A stretch of 64,000 bases of DNA. Origin: Sulfobacillus thermosulfidooxidans. GTDB taxonomy: Bacteria > Bacillota > Sulfobacillia > Sulfobacillales > Sulfobacillaceae. The stretch lies in the NCBI RefSeq assembly GCF_001280565.1, contig NZ_LGRO01000001.1, forward strand, positions 2,604,001-2,668,000, written 5' to 3'. Of the stretch, positions 17,981 to 27,340 are shown one piece after another. A program made the position numbers and the translations under genes. Below the pieces are notes generated by a model that was not told the origin of the DNA, ran no database searches, and saw nothing but the letters and a program-made list of their open reading frames with translations. Position 1 is the first letter of the stretch. Each line of letters opens with the position of its first letter.

Positions 17981-18595
17981 CGCCCTCACCTCAATAATCG
18001 ACAAGGATATTCTTATGCTCACTATACACCATTTCCTTTTTGATTGATGATCAGCCGTTGGCAGAACGGTAACGTCCTGTTATTTTCATTTTTTTGTCGT
18101 TTATAAAGGATCTTGGTGAAATTCGGCAGGAATTTTGTTAATAAATGGAGAATAATTATCCAAAGAGCAAGTTTGTTCATCAAAATCCGCGGTTTTTTAG
18201 AAAGGCTATCCGAGCATTTGTATCGTGAATGAAATCACAAGGTATTGATTGAAGCTTGGCAGATGGAGCAACATCCATAAAAAGCAATAGGCATCAATAA
18301 CATCATTAAAACCAGAATAAGTAAATAACTCAAAAGGACGTTTCTTGATTGACTACACTTGTTACGGCGCATGGATGGTATTTCACGTGATTGTCTTCAA
18401 ACTCTCATGAAAGGGATTGGGGAACGGTGAGGGGAATGTGTTGCTAATCCCTTTTATCTTCTTACCGAAACGAGCTGAGGATTCTCAGCATAAACTGAAC
18501 TGTTGGATAAGGACTCTTTCGAAGTGGGTAGCGTCCTCCCTCTAGACATCGATATCGAAATGGTTTGAAAGTGATTACAAAGGCTAGGTGCTCCT
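17981..18595. other. Intergenic region before the STAND-like ATPase
   Basis: About 600 bases without a convincing gene. It is AT-rich at 18100-18340. One long inverted repeat, AAAGGGATT at 18410-18418 with AATCCCTTT at 18446-18454, encloses a G-rich 27-base loop and is followed by TATCTTCTT; it could be a terminator or a leader hairpin of the ATPase gene. Confidence 0.45.
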
Positions 18596-20635
18596 ATGAC
18601 ATGGTTAGCGGATACAGCATTTGAAGAATCAGAACGATTCGTAGGACGTTCAAAGGAATTACAACAGTTTCAGGCGTGGCTTCATGATGCACAGCCTCTC
18701 ACCCAGCTTTGGGACGTGCACGGCATTGCGGGGATGGGAAAATCGACGTTGTTATGGCAATGGATGGCCTATGCACGCCGTCAACAATTGCCGACGGTGT
18801 GGATGGACGGTCGCTCCTGCCCTAAGCAACCGGTGCAATTTCTTGACCACCTCTTTGACACCACGGAAAATGTTCTGCCGATTAGTTCCCGCAAAAAAAT
18901 GCCATGGCCTGATCGATTTTTTTGGGTTATCGACAATTTTGACGATATGGAGTCAATCGAACCCTGGTTGCGAGAAGATCTCATTGCGCGACTGCCCGAA
19001 CAAGGAGGGCTCTTGGTATTTGCTTCCCGGCGGGGCCTGTCCGCACAATGGCATGTGCATCCCATTTGGGCACATCGGGTGCAAAAGATGCCCTTATCGC
19101 CATGGACGCTTCATGAAGCCCGGACATACTTCCACCGTATCGGATTACAAATGACGGAGGAATTGCAACAGGTGCTGCGGCCCTTGCACGGACATCCTTT
19201 GTCCATGGCAGTAGCCGGAGAATATTTTTCCCGCCGGGGCACTGTTATGCAGAAGCGCGACTACTCTTTTTTGGAAACGATTACCGCAGAATTATTGCGT
19301 GAAGTCACAGATCCCGAACTGCATCCCTTTTTGGATATTTTGACGGTATTACCCTCGGCCAACCAAGATATGATCACGGCTATTGCCGAGCCATTGGTGA
19401 TCAGCATGCAACAGTACCGGGATTTAAGCCGCCTATCCTTTGTGCGGCGGGTGCCAGGGGGCTTGGCGCTTCATGATGTGATCCGCTCCCAGCTTTTAGC
19501 ATCCATGCAGGAACATCATCCAATGACACTAAAACACCTGCGCCTAAAAGCTTTGGATTATTTAGGCTCGTTATATCGCCAGAGTCAATCCGGCAGCGAA
19601 AAAAATCACTTGGGTTATTTGTTATTGGAAATTACGGCACAATCTTTGCCAATTTCGAGCCCCTATGCCAATATCGCAGCCATCGATGAGATTGTGCGGG
19701 AAAACGAGCTTAAGGAGGGTGATCTCGAGTGCCTTCATGCCATGATCGAGCATTGGGGACGGCAAAGTTTGGACATGCCGAATTTAGAGGTGGCTCATGC
19801 CTTTTTAGATGACATCGTTCGCAATATTGATGGGGGAATCCGGTTATTTCGGGCACCAAGTGGAGAAGTGGTCGCTTTTTTTGCAAGCCTACCTCTGTAC
19901 CAAATGACTGTAGAACTCATCGAGCAATATGTTCCAGGCAGTCTTGCCAAATATTTTCCCCATGATACATCTTTTCCCCTTGATCCGGAGCACGTGGACA
20001 CCTTCTTTGGTGTTCTTGTGGGCGTCAAACCCGATGATCCCCGCTACCATGCTCATGATTTATTAGGGATTTTAATCCGCGATGGGTTGTCTCATCTCGG
20101 GCGAGGACTTCGCGGCGTCATTGGGGTCAGTGAACCGAATTTGAAACAATTGCTGGAACTCTTAGGATTTATTCCTCACCCCATTGATGCTCAAAAGGAA
20201 ATTGACGCCTTTACCTTAGATATGCGCCAGCGTGATTTTTTGCTATGGGTGGGTTCTATCGTACAAACTTTGAACCGTCCAGCGATACGGATGCAGTATC
20301 CTATTGATGAAAATCTTTTGCGCAGAGTGTTAAAGGAACTCCATGATCCCAATGCCTTTAGGAAAACGGGGATTGGTGAAATTTTAGGATGCCAACCCGA
20401 AGAGGCCCGGTATATCTTGCAATCCTTGTTGACTAAAGCGCCAATTCCGCCTCTCTCCAAAAATGAACAAAATTTGTTGCGGTTAACTTTCGTCGAACGT
20501 ATCGGCAATGCTGATTCCATCGCATTAGCCCTACATTTGTCGCGACCCACCTATTACCGCATGTTGAAACAAAGCCTGGTAAACTTGTGCACCGTTTTGC
20601 AATCGGGGGACTTTTTGTCGGCCGCTTTAGAGTAA
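18596..20635 (+). CDS. STAND-like P-loop ATPase with C-terminal HTH
   Basis: A 679-residue cytoplasmic protein. The N-terminal NTPase has a Walker A GIAGMGKST at 43-51, a Walker B WVIDNFDD near 108-115 and a sensor-like LLVFASRRGLS, the layout of NB-ARC/STAND signalling ATPases. A long helical middle follows. The C-terminus (about 630-665, ADSIALALHLSRPTYYRMLK) looks like a helix-turn-helix, so it may be an ATP-gated transcription regulator in the manner of MalT/AfsR relatives. No partner gene is adjacent except an exported beta-propeller downstream. Start ATG at 18596 has only a weak site (AGGTGCTCC). Confidence 0.72.
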   Translation: MTWLADTAFEESERFVGRSKELQQFQAWLHDAQPLTQLWDVHGIAGMGKSTLLWQWMAYARRQQLPTVWMDGRSCPKQPVQFLDHLFDTTENVLPISSRKKMPWPDRFFWVIDNFDDMESIEPWLREDLIARLPEQGGLLVFASRRGLSAQWHVHPIWAHRVQKMPLSPWTLHEARTYFHRIGLQMTEELQQVLRPLHGHPLSMAVAGEYFSRRGTVMQKRDYSFLETITAELLREVTDPELHPFLDILTVLPSANQDMITAIAEPLVISMQQYRDLSRLSFVRRVPGGLALHDVIRSQLLASMQEHHPMTLKHLRLKALDYLGSLYRQSQSGSEKNHLGYLLLEITAQSLPISSPYANIAAIDEIVRENELKEGDLECLHAMIEHWGRQSLDMPNLEVAHAFLDDIVRNIDGGIRLFRAPSGEVVAFFASLPLYQMTVELIEQYVPGSLAKYFPHDTSFPLDPEHVDTFFGVLVGVKPDDPRYHAHDLLGILIRDGLSHLGRGLRGVIGVSEPNLKQLLELLGFIPHPIDAQKEIDAFTLDMRQRDFLLWVGSIVQTLNRPAIRMQYPIDENLLRRVLKELHDPNAFRKTGIGEILGCQPEEARYILQSLLTKAPIPPLSKNEQNLLRLTFVERIGNADSIALALHLSRPTYYRMLKQSLVNLCTVLQSGDFLSAALE

Positions 20636-20769
20636 CGAGGAGCCCAACCTTAAATTCGGCCGGCTTACACCCTGTCGTTTTCAGCTAGACTTCAGGCTTG
20701 GAATCTTTCTGCTCTTTTATAATGAGTATTAACCATTATGAGAAAGATTATGAAAGGATCTTGTAGCGG

Positions 20770-22077
20770 ATGAAATGGCATTGGCCTGCTCTTGTCTTAG
20801 GACTTGCGGCAATTGGAACGTTAGGCACATTCGGCATTACCCATTCGGAAAATATGTGGCCACAAGTTTCTGATCAGCAAATTGGGGCGTCTCAATGGAA
20901 CATGTTTGGCACGGGTCCTTCGCATGATGCGGTCATTGAAAGTGGTCCGAACCAGAATCTCAGCGTTCAGTGGACGCGTCAATTTTCCCAGCCACTCATG
21001 CAGCCCAGTGTGGTTCGTGGCGTGGTCTATGTTGGGGGAATTGGGAACAAACCGGCTGTCTATGCAATTGATGCCAAAACAGGCAAGACCTTGTGGAAAA
21101 CCGATGTCAATAACCAGGTCATGACCACCCCAGTCGTTCATAATGGCATTGTTTTTGTGGGATCAGGCAATCATAATTTTCCTATATCTCATGTTCCCCA
21201 ATATGGTGTACAGATTATTCGAGGTAGCGGTCCGAGTGCCGTGTATGCACTCGATGCACGAACGGGCGCGATCTTGTGGAAACATGAAACGCAAGGCGAA
21301 GACATGCCCACTTTTGTCTACGCCAATCACTTAGTGTATGTGGCCAATGGATCCGATGAATTATTAGCCTTAAGCCCACTTACAGGACAAACCGTATGGA
21401 AACTGTCTTTGCCCTCTTATGTGAGCATGTCTTCCCCAACCATCGTGGGCAACATGATGTATTTTGGCGGAACGCATCCCGCTGCCATATATGCGATTAA
21501 CCTTCAAACGCATCAAGTGCAATGGATGCACACCTTACCCCATCCTTTAGGGGGATCGGACGATGTACCGCCGGCGGCAGGAGATGGCATGATCTATTTT
21601 GATTATGTTCAACAAGTGCATAATCAACCGCATGAAGTGGTCTACGCGCTAAATGCTGAAAATGGCCATACCGTCTGGACCGTTGATGAAGGACCGGGAA
21701 CAATCCCGGTGGGACCCAATGGGGGACCGCGGGATGAGACCGGGATTCCCACGATATATGGCAACAGATTATATGTTAGTAGTCCTTTAACGGATTCTTT
21801 TTACGCGTTTAATTTACAAACAGGCGCATTAGATTTTCGTGTGCACTTTAAGAGTCAAATGACCCAGGGTCCTGTGATCTATCAAGGCGTCTGCTATGTG
21901 GGCGATGTACACGGGAATTTTTATGCCATTAATGCTACAACCGGACAAATTCAAGGAAAACTCCACTTTCAAGGGGCTTTTATGCCCTCTACGCCAGTGT
22001 TAGTGGGGCAAACCCTTTTCATTGGCGATAAAGCAGGCCAATTTATGGCGATTCCGTTATCGGAATTTGCATCATAA
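20770..22077 (+). CDS. Exported PQQ-type beta-propeller protein
   Basis: A 435-residue protein with an N-terminal signal sequence or anchor (about 1-25) and repeated propeller blades with the signature YAIDAKTGKTLWKT, YALDARTGAILWKH, ALSPLTGQTVWKL and similar, about every 50-60 residues. These are PQQ-binding-like (quinoprotein-type) blades. Catalytic PQQ and metal ligands of alcohol dehydrogenases are not evident, so it may be a scaffold or BamB-like protein, not an enzyme. A TATAAT at 20718-20723 may be its -10 box. It stands alone. Confidence 0.82.
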   Translation: MKWHWPALVLGLAAIGTLGTFGITHSENMWPQVSDQQIGASQWNMFGTGPSHDAVIESGPNQNLSVQWTRQFSQPLMQPSVVRGVVYVGGIGNKPAVYAIDAKTGKTLWKTDVNNQVMTTPVVHNGIVFVGSGNHNFPISHVPQYGVQIIRGSGPSAVYALDARTGAILWKHETQGEDMPTFVYANHLVYVANGSDELLALSPLTGQTVWKLSLPSYVSMSSPTIVGNMMYFGGTHPAAIYAINLQTHQVQWMHTLPHPLGGSDDVPPAAGDGMIYFDYVQQVHNQPHEVVYALNAENGHTVWTVDEGPGTIPVGPNGGPRDETGIPTIYGNRLYVSSPLTDSFYAFNLQTGALDFRVHFKSQMTQGPVIYQGVCYVGDVHGNFYAINATTGQIQGKLHFQGAFMPSTPVLVGQTLFIGDKAGQFMAIPLSEFAS

Positions 22078-22115
22078 GACTTTTGTGCGACTTATCCTGT
22101 CATGAGAACAGCATG

Positions 22116-22702
22116 TTAAGGCTGGGAATCCAGATAAGCCCGAAATATTTGGTAGTCACGTCCTAGAACCGTATTTACCCGTAATGCCATCTCAAAGATA
22201 CCAGACTGTCCACTTTCGCGGCACCGCAAAACAGTCCCATTCATCTTGATGGCGCGCGTGGGCAGCTCTAAGATAAAATCCACGGTTGTTCCTTCTCCGC
22301 CATAGGCACTTGACATCTAAGCCCATCGACCGAAACATCCTCTGTTTCGGTCGCGATTTTTTTCCATTTCAAAGGTCCTTGGGGAATAAGAAGCGGGATG
22401 CGCAACTGATATCGCCTTGTACGTCGATTTTCCACCGCTTGAGGCTGATCTTGCATGGCTGCGATAATCATGGGAGAGGGACTGAGATCAATGCGTTCAA
22501 TAATTCCTTGCTGTTGCCAATGTGTCGCATACCATTGCCATTGCAAAAATATCGGCGTCTTAGGAGGCGGCAGTCTAAGCTCCGTTACAGGAGTTTGAAT
22601 TTCTAAAAAAACTTGTTCTTTTAACCGGAATTTCACTATGACGTCAATGCGTTGATCGGCATAGGAAAATTGGGCGACATCATTAACCGATAAGGTACTC
22701 AC
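22116..22702 (-). pseudogene. Frameshifted YcgR-like PilZ protein
   Basis: Two overlapping leftward frames (22268-22702 and 22116-22316) together make one PilZ-domain protein. The first frame gives an N-terminal YcgR-type beta domain and the c-di-GMP motifs RRTRR (about 93-97) and DVSVDG (about 123-128), then stops early. The second frame carries the missing end of the PilZ barrel (GEGTTVDFILELP, then GIFEMALRVN). A single-base insertion or deletion near 22291-22310 explains the break. It may be a true mutation, a sequencing error or, less likely, programmed frameshifting. The start is GTG 22702 with AAGGAG upstream. An intact protein would bind c-di-GMP and affect motility or surface behaviour. 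Confidence 0.78.
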
Positions 22703-22843
22703 GGTGTTCTCTCCTTAACATCGACAATATGGAATGGCAACAAGGACGATATCTTTATGTCTTATCCTAAATCACAGCTTTTGTTTCTGTCTTGATTTTC
22801 TTAAGAATTTTAAACCACAAATTGGGGAGTTTGCCGGGATATT

Positions 22844-24583
22844 TCATGAATAGTGGTGCCAAGAGACAGCCATTTGTGCCGTGACCACAGGGTTGTGGGA
22901 TCCGCTGCTGCGGTTTGTCAGGCGCATAAGAATCGAATTATCGAGCCAATCGAGTTGAGTTGGCATATTATCGTGTCCCTGGTTTTGGATAACAATAAGA
23001 CCCGGAAAGGGCGGAAGAAAGTGGGTATGTAAATAAAGAATGAGGGGATTAATTACGCGCTCAGTCAGTGCCTGATGATATCCCACAATTTCTACGGTCC
23101 ACTCCCCTTCATGCCAGATTAAAATGGGGAAATCCGCGCCTTGTGGACTTTCGCCCGCAATAGTTGGAACGCTTGAGGAATAGAAATGTCCGGTCAGACC
23201 GGTGATAAGAGAAAGTTTTGTGGGCTGTCCTTCAGGTGCTTTCCAGAAATCATTGTGCTGGACTAATAGCTGGGGGATTGCCTGTGATTGTTCAACGGGA
23301 TATTGGTTCAGGGACCATGTGATCAGGGGCACTTGGGCGAGATGATCTTGCAAAATTTCTGGACTGTTAATGGGATAACTTTGCTGGGTGGGCCATAACC
23401 TCACATGATATGCTGTTCCCTGAGTATTGACAGCGGTGGTTGCTGATAAGATAAGGGATGAGGGTAAGGGAATTTGCCGCGGCCCCCATAAGGGCAGTGT
23501 CGTGCGTTTGGCCACCTCTTGAAGTGCCTCGGCAATGAGCTGATGAGACGATAGGTAGAGGCTGATGGGAGCCAAGTAAGCAAAATGCCAGTGCTTTCCC
23601 TGATCACGGGTCACATAGACGGCTTCTAGATGAGAACTAGATAGGGGAGCAAAAATTTGACCCGATCGTGCTGTAGAGAAATGGATAATGGGGCTTTGAT
23701 GTCCGGACCAAAAAGACGGCGGTAACGGGATTTTTTGTTGAGACCATATCCGTCCACCGTCATGGGTTTGGTAAACGAAAAGCTCAGGCAAGACCGCACT
23801 CAGTTCGGCAATATACCCCGTTTTCAAACTGGTAAAGAGCATGGATACATTGCCGGTTTGGTTAGGAAAGGAGGGAAAGGACCTCGGAGAAGCGGCCCAC
23901 TGCGACATCTTTTCCAAAGTCCAGTGCTGACCATTGTCAGAGGAATGAAAGAGATAGAACATCTCATTATCTGTAGCAATGCTTCCCGCAGCCAACAACC
24001 ATTTTTGATGGCCGACTTTTGCCACAACGCTTTGGGGATAATGGATTAAATGCATGACGCTGTCCGTTGGCGTCGCTAATAATCTTGTGTGCCAACTGTT
24101 GAGAATCGTTTTGGCTAATCCCTTATCGGATGTTTTGAGAGTGACCGTGAGCGTTAAGATATCGCCGTTTTTGGTCATTATCTCTTTCGAGCCATTAGTA
24201 CGGGATCCTAAGTCCGTTATCAGTGTTTTGAGCTGGTATGGAGAGGCCAGACTTTGGAAATTGATGGGAAGCCAAGCTGTTAGGGAAGGGGGGGACGCAC
24301 TAGTTAATATCACTTTCCCCGATGTTCCTTGATAAATTCTTCTAAAAGCAGAGGATAATCCGGTTTGTAACGTCCATGAACGCGGAATAACGAAGGTTGT
24401 TCCTCTCCATGAATGTTGGCGCATGTTTTGCTTTAGATTTTGTGTTGGCGAGAGCACCATGTGAGATGGCGTAATTTTTACGGGATCATAAGTAGAACTG
24501 GCTGCTGAATGCGCATCCAGGCCACATCCTGACAACGCCATGCACAGGCTGATCCATCCAAAGAGCCTATGCCGACGCTGCAT
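22844..24583 (-). CDS. Lipoprotein with Asp-box (BNR) propeller repeats
   Basis: A 579-residue surface lipoprotein. The lipobox LSGC lies near residues 17-20, followed by a beta-rich domain and at least three Asp-box motifs: SSDNGQHW, THDGGRIW and TRDQGKHW. These are typical of sialidase/sortilin-type beta-propellers (S/T-x-D-x-G-x-x-W). Sialidase catalytic Arg motifs were not identified, so binding or photosynthesis-assembly-like (YCF48) roles are as likely as hydrolysis. ATG at 24583 follows GGAGGG by about ten bases; an earlier ATG at 24622 lacks a site. It is divergent from the P450 gene. Confidence 0.78.
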   Translation of the reverse strand: MQRRHRLFGWISLCMALSGCGLDAHSAASSTYDPVKITPSHMVLSPTQNLKQNMRQHSWRGTTFVIPRSWTLQTGLSSAFRRIYQGTSGKVILTSASPPSLTAWLPINFQSLASPYQLKTLITDLGSRTNGSKEIMTKNGDILTLTVTLKTSDKGLAKTILNSWHTRLLATPTDSVMHLIHYPQSVVAKVGHQKWLLAAGSIATDNEMFYLFHSSDNGQHWTLEKMSQWAASPRSFPSFPNQTGNVSMLFTSLKTGYIAELSAVLPELFVYQTHDGGRIWSQQKIPLPPSFWSGHQSPIIHFSTARSGQIFAPLSSSHLEAVYVTRDQGKHWHFAYLAPISLYLSSHQLIAEALQEVAKRTTLPLWGPRQIPLPSSLILSATTAVNTQGTAYHVRLWPTQQSYPINSPEILQDHLAQVPLITWSLNQYPVEQSQAIPQLLVQHNDFWKAPEGQPTKLSLITGLTGHFYSSSVPTIAGESPQGADFPILIWHEGEWTVEIVGYHQALTERVINPLILYLHTHFLPPFPGLIVIQNQGHDNMPTQLDWLDNSILMRLTNRSSGSHNPVVTAQMAVSWHHYS

Positions 24584-24879
24584 CGTGGCTTTTCCCTCCA
24601 ACAACCAGATCTTCATGCCCAAGATTTTTGTGGCATGTTAAACATACCAAGGACTCTCTTCCTAACCACACCTGTATAAGTGTATGTTACTGGTTCAGAG
24701 CAGGTAGTGAAAGGGCATTTTGTCAAATAGCCAAGAATATTTGGGATTTGTGTCGTGAGCTGTGAGATGTGCTCGAGACAAAATGAAAATATTCCGTCTC
24801 GCAAAAGGTCAAAGTGTTCTTTTATCAAGTATCTGTTAGCATATAGGAGTTGAGGGCAGGTGAGAAAGCGGTCAGAGAC
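24584..24879. other. Divergent intergenic region before the P450 gene
   Basis: No gene called. The 300 bases separate the leftward Asp-box lipoprotein from the rightward P450 and should hold both promoters. A leftward frame overlapping the P450 start has no ribosome site. I see no strong operator palindrome. Confidence 0.4.
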
Positions 24880-26199
24880 ATGAGGCATTCCAGCACAAAC
24901 AGACTTCCTCCCACAAATATTACCCGTCTTTTGGCGTTTCACCGAGATCCTTTGGGATTGTTGTTGAATCTCGCCCACAGCGACTCGGCATTGACGCATT
25001 TTCGTATGGGCCCTTGGCCCTTTGTATTGGCAGCGGGAGAAGACGCTGTCTATCAAATCCTGGTTCATCACGGCAAGGAGCTCGAGAAAGGTCCGGGCAT
25101 GGACCATAAAAATCCTTTAATCGGCCGCGGGCCGCTAATTGCTGAAGGAACATTGTGGCGGAAAGAAAGACGGGCATTACAACCGGTTTTTGATCACCAA
25201 TATTTTGAAAATTATGCTCAGCAAATTGTGCAGATCGTAACCGATTATGCCAAGACCTTTTCCAACGGTCCTAAGTGGGTGACGATGGATGATGAGATGC
25301 TGACTTTGACCTTGAAAATTGTTGTGAGCACCTTATTAGATGATGAGCAAGATCTGGATCGGTTACGCCATATTTCTACCGATGTGCAAACCGTCATGAC
25401 CTATTTTTTCCGCCGCTCGCGTAGTGCTATTCGTATTCCCTATCATTGGCCGTTTCCGTGGAATTATCACAACGCTCAACAGGAATTGACTCATTGGATT
25501 AAGCAACTTGTCGCCAAAGAGCCGGAAAGTTTGATGGTAAGGCGACTCAAAGAGTACCTGGGAACAGATGACGAAGCTCTTATACAGTCAGCTCTTACCG
25601 TGGTGATGGCAGGGCACGAGACGACTGGCCATGCTTTGGCCTGGACCTTAGGACTTCTAGCCCAAAATCCCGCGGTGCAACAGATTTTGCACGAAGAGTT
25701 AGAGACGGTACTGGGGACAAGAGTTCCCACAATTCACGATCTGGATGCACTGCCTTTTCTGCACGCTGTTATTCGGGAGGCTCTTCGCTTGTATCCTCCT
25801 GTGTGGCTCATCAGCCGGAAAAATCCTCAACCTATAACGGTGCTTGGACACACCTATCCAGCTGATACCTTTTTTTTGATAAGTCCTTACGTGACCCATC
25901 ATTTAGCTGAACTCTATCCTGAACCGGATACCTTTAACCCCAAACGATGGCTCAATCAGGCGGGGCGTATGGATCATCTCATGTCATATCTCCCCTTTGG
26001 TCATGGTCCTAGGCGCTGTGTGGGACGCGATTTAGCCCTTATGGAAATGGCTCTCATTGTGGCTGTTATAGCGCAGAGATATTCGGTATCTGTGCCCAAA
26101 GACGTTATGATGCGTCCTCTACCCAAATTAAGTTTGGTTCCAGCTAACGGAATGCCCTTAGTGATTTCACCACGGTCGTGTCATCCAATAAATGGATAA
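24880..26199 (+). CDS. Cytochrome P450
   Basis: A complete class-type bacterial P450 of about 439 residues, soluble. The oxygen-activating I-helix motif AGHETT is at 244-249, the ExxR pair is Glu300/Arg303 (EALRLYPP), FNPKRW follows near 353, and the haem-binding loop FGHGPRRCVG places the thiolate at Cys380. It resembles fatty-acid or CYP102/CYP120-like hydroxylases in its PPVW and FHRDP blocks, but the substrate is uncertain. No ferredoxin or reductase gene is adjacent; a FAD oxidoreductase lies 1.1 kb downstream. The start is uncertain: ATG 24880 or an upstream TTG 24850, neither with a good ribosome site. Confidence 0.93.
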   Translation: MRHSSTNRLPPTNITRLLAFHRDPLGLLLNLAHSDSALTHFRMGPWPFVLAAGEDAVYQILVHHGKELEKGPGMDHKNPLIGRGPLIAEGTLWRKERRALQPVFDHQYFENYAQQIVQIVTDYAKTFSNGPKWVTMDDEMLTLTLKIVVSTLLDDEQDLDRLRHISTDVQTVMTYFFRRSRSAIRIPYHWPFPWNYHNAQQELTHWIKQLVAKEPESLMVRRLKEYLGTDDEALIQSALTVVMAGHETTGHALAWTLGLLAQNPAVQQILHEELETVLGTRVPTIHDLDALPFLHAVIREALRLYPPVWLISRKNPQPITVLGHTYPADTFFLISPYVTHHLAELYPEPDTFNPKRWLNQAGRMDHLMSYLPFGHGPRRCVGRDLALMEMALIVAVIAQRYSVSVPKDVMMRPLPKLSLVPANGMPLVISPRSCHPING

Positions 26200-26226
26200 A
26201 AAAGAAGGTTATGCCGGGTTTTCCCA

Positions 26227-26256
26227 TTGCGAGGGACAAGTCCCCGGTGCTATAAT
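26227..26256 (+). promoter_or_regulatory. Sigma-A-type promoter of the 26309 gene
   Basis: TTGCGA (26227-26232), an 18-base spacer containing a GGGAC/GTCCC dyad, and a perfect TATAAT (26251-26256) lie 52 bases before the ATG at 26309. Confidence 0.65.
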
Positions 26257-26308
26257 CACCAAGTTATGAAGCATCGGCACTTGACAGCAAAGAATAGGAG
26301 GTGATTGT

Positions 26309-27181
26309 ATGTGGGAAGATTACTTGGAGCAGGCTACCTCAAGCATTGCCAACAAATATCATCGCCGCCGTGCCCAGGCAAAAATCCGGCAGCAATTACT
26401 TTCTATTTGGGCTGAATTAACTCATGCCGGAATGGAATCAACGCGGGCAATGGTGCAAGCCATGGAGATGTTGGGTGATGCGGGACATTTGACCGAAAAG
26501 CTGGCCACGCCTCTGCGCCAACAGCGGGGATGGCTCTGGCTGGTCTCTTTTGCCCAGTTGATGGCGGGTTTGGGACTGCTTCTTGTCTCCTTTCGCACCG
26601 CGTCTTTAGCAGACATGGCTGTGGGACGGGTTTTGACGTTGTGGGGATTTGCGACCACGGGATTTAACACGTACCACCACAAAGAACTGTGGGCGAACTT
26701 GAAAATTGCTTTAAGGAATTGGCGGCTGTCGTTGACATGGGTCACATGGGGACAAAAAGCACGCATTATTGCGGTGTCTGCGATCAGTGGGATTTTGGCA
26801 GCGGTCTTATGCAGTTTGCCATGGGAATTTGTGCCCAATACCGTGTTTCACCCCGTGATGGTGTCGGATTTCTTAGGACTTTCCTCGTTTGCTTTGGCTG
26901 CGTGGGGGCCCTATTATGTGTTTCGACGATCGATTGCTATGGCTTTTCGCGACATTACCTGGCAAATTTGGGCCGCTTTAACCTCCACTCTAACGTATAC
27001 CACGCTAGTGGTGTTCAATGGTCAATTTGTTCCCCCGCCGTTCTTCAATTGGCAACCAGAACTCTTCATTTTGGGAAGTTTCGTGTCATTCTTTGCGGCG
27101 CTACGGGTTTACGCGTTTTTCCTAGCCCTCAAGGAACGGATTGAACCGTGGAATGACGATGAAATTCGTCCGGCAATTTAA
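26309..27181 (+). CDS. Membrane protein with HAAS-like N-terminus
   Basis: A 290-residue protein. The first 75 residues form a helical cytoplasmic domain (QAKIRQQLLSIWAEL, then STRAMVQAMEMLGDAGHLTEKL) resembling the HAAS/DUF1700 modules found in sensors and permeases paired with PadR regulators. Six or so membrane helices follow. No PadR gene is adjacent. AGGAGGTGATTGT precedes the ATG, and there is a good promoter upstream and a terminator downstream, so it is a single-gene unit. Function unknown. Confidence 0.7.
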   Translation: MWEDYLEQATSSIANKYHRRRAQAKIRQQLLSIWAELTHAGMESTRAMVQAMEMLGDAGHLTEKLATPLRQQRGWLWLVSFAQLMAGLGLLLVSFRTASLADMAVGRVLTLWGFATTGFNTYHHKELWANLKIALRNWRLSLTWVTWGQKARIIAVSAISGILAAVLCSLPWEFVPNTVFHPVMVSDFLGLSSFALAAWGPYYVFRRSIAMAFRDITWQIWAALTSTLTYTTLVVFNGQFVPPPFFNWQPELFILGSFVSFFAALRVYAFFLALKERIEPWNDDEIRPAI

Positions 27182-27191
27182 CAGGGGGTTT

Positions 27192-27232
27192 AACAAGAGC
27201 GAATGGTTCTGGCCCGTTCGCTCTTGTTTTTT
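27192..27232 (+). terminator. Terminator after the 26309 gene
   Basis: A 12-bp perfect stem (27192-27203 with 27217-27228) running into a T tract, ten bases after the stop. Confidence 0.9.
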
Positions 27233-27340
27233 GTCAGGTTGACTCTGATGTGAAATAGACGAGCGTTAGACTTTCCTTCCCCCCTTTTTCTCGCGATTTT
27301 GGAATGTGATAGGATGACTCTATGATATGGCTGGAGGCGT

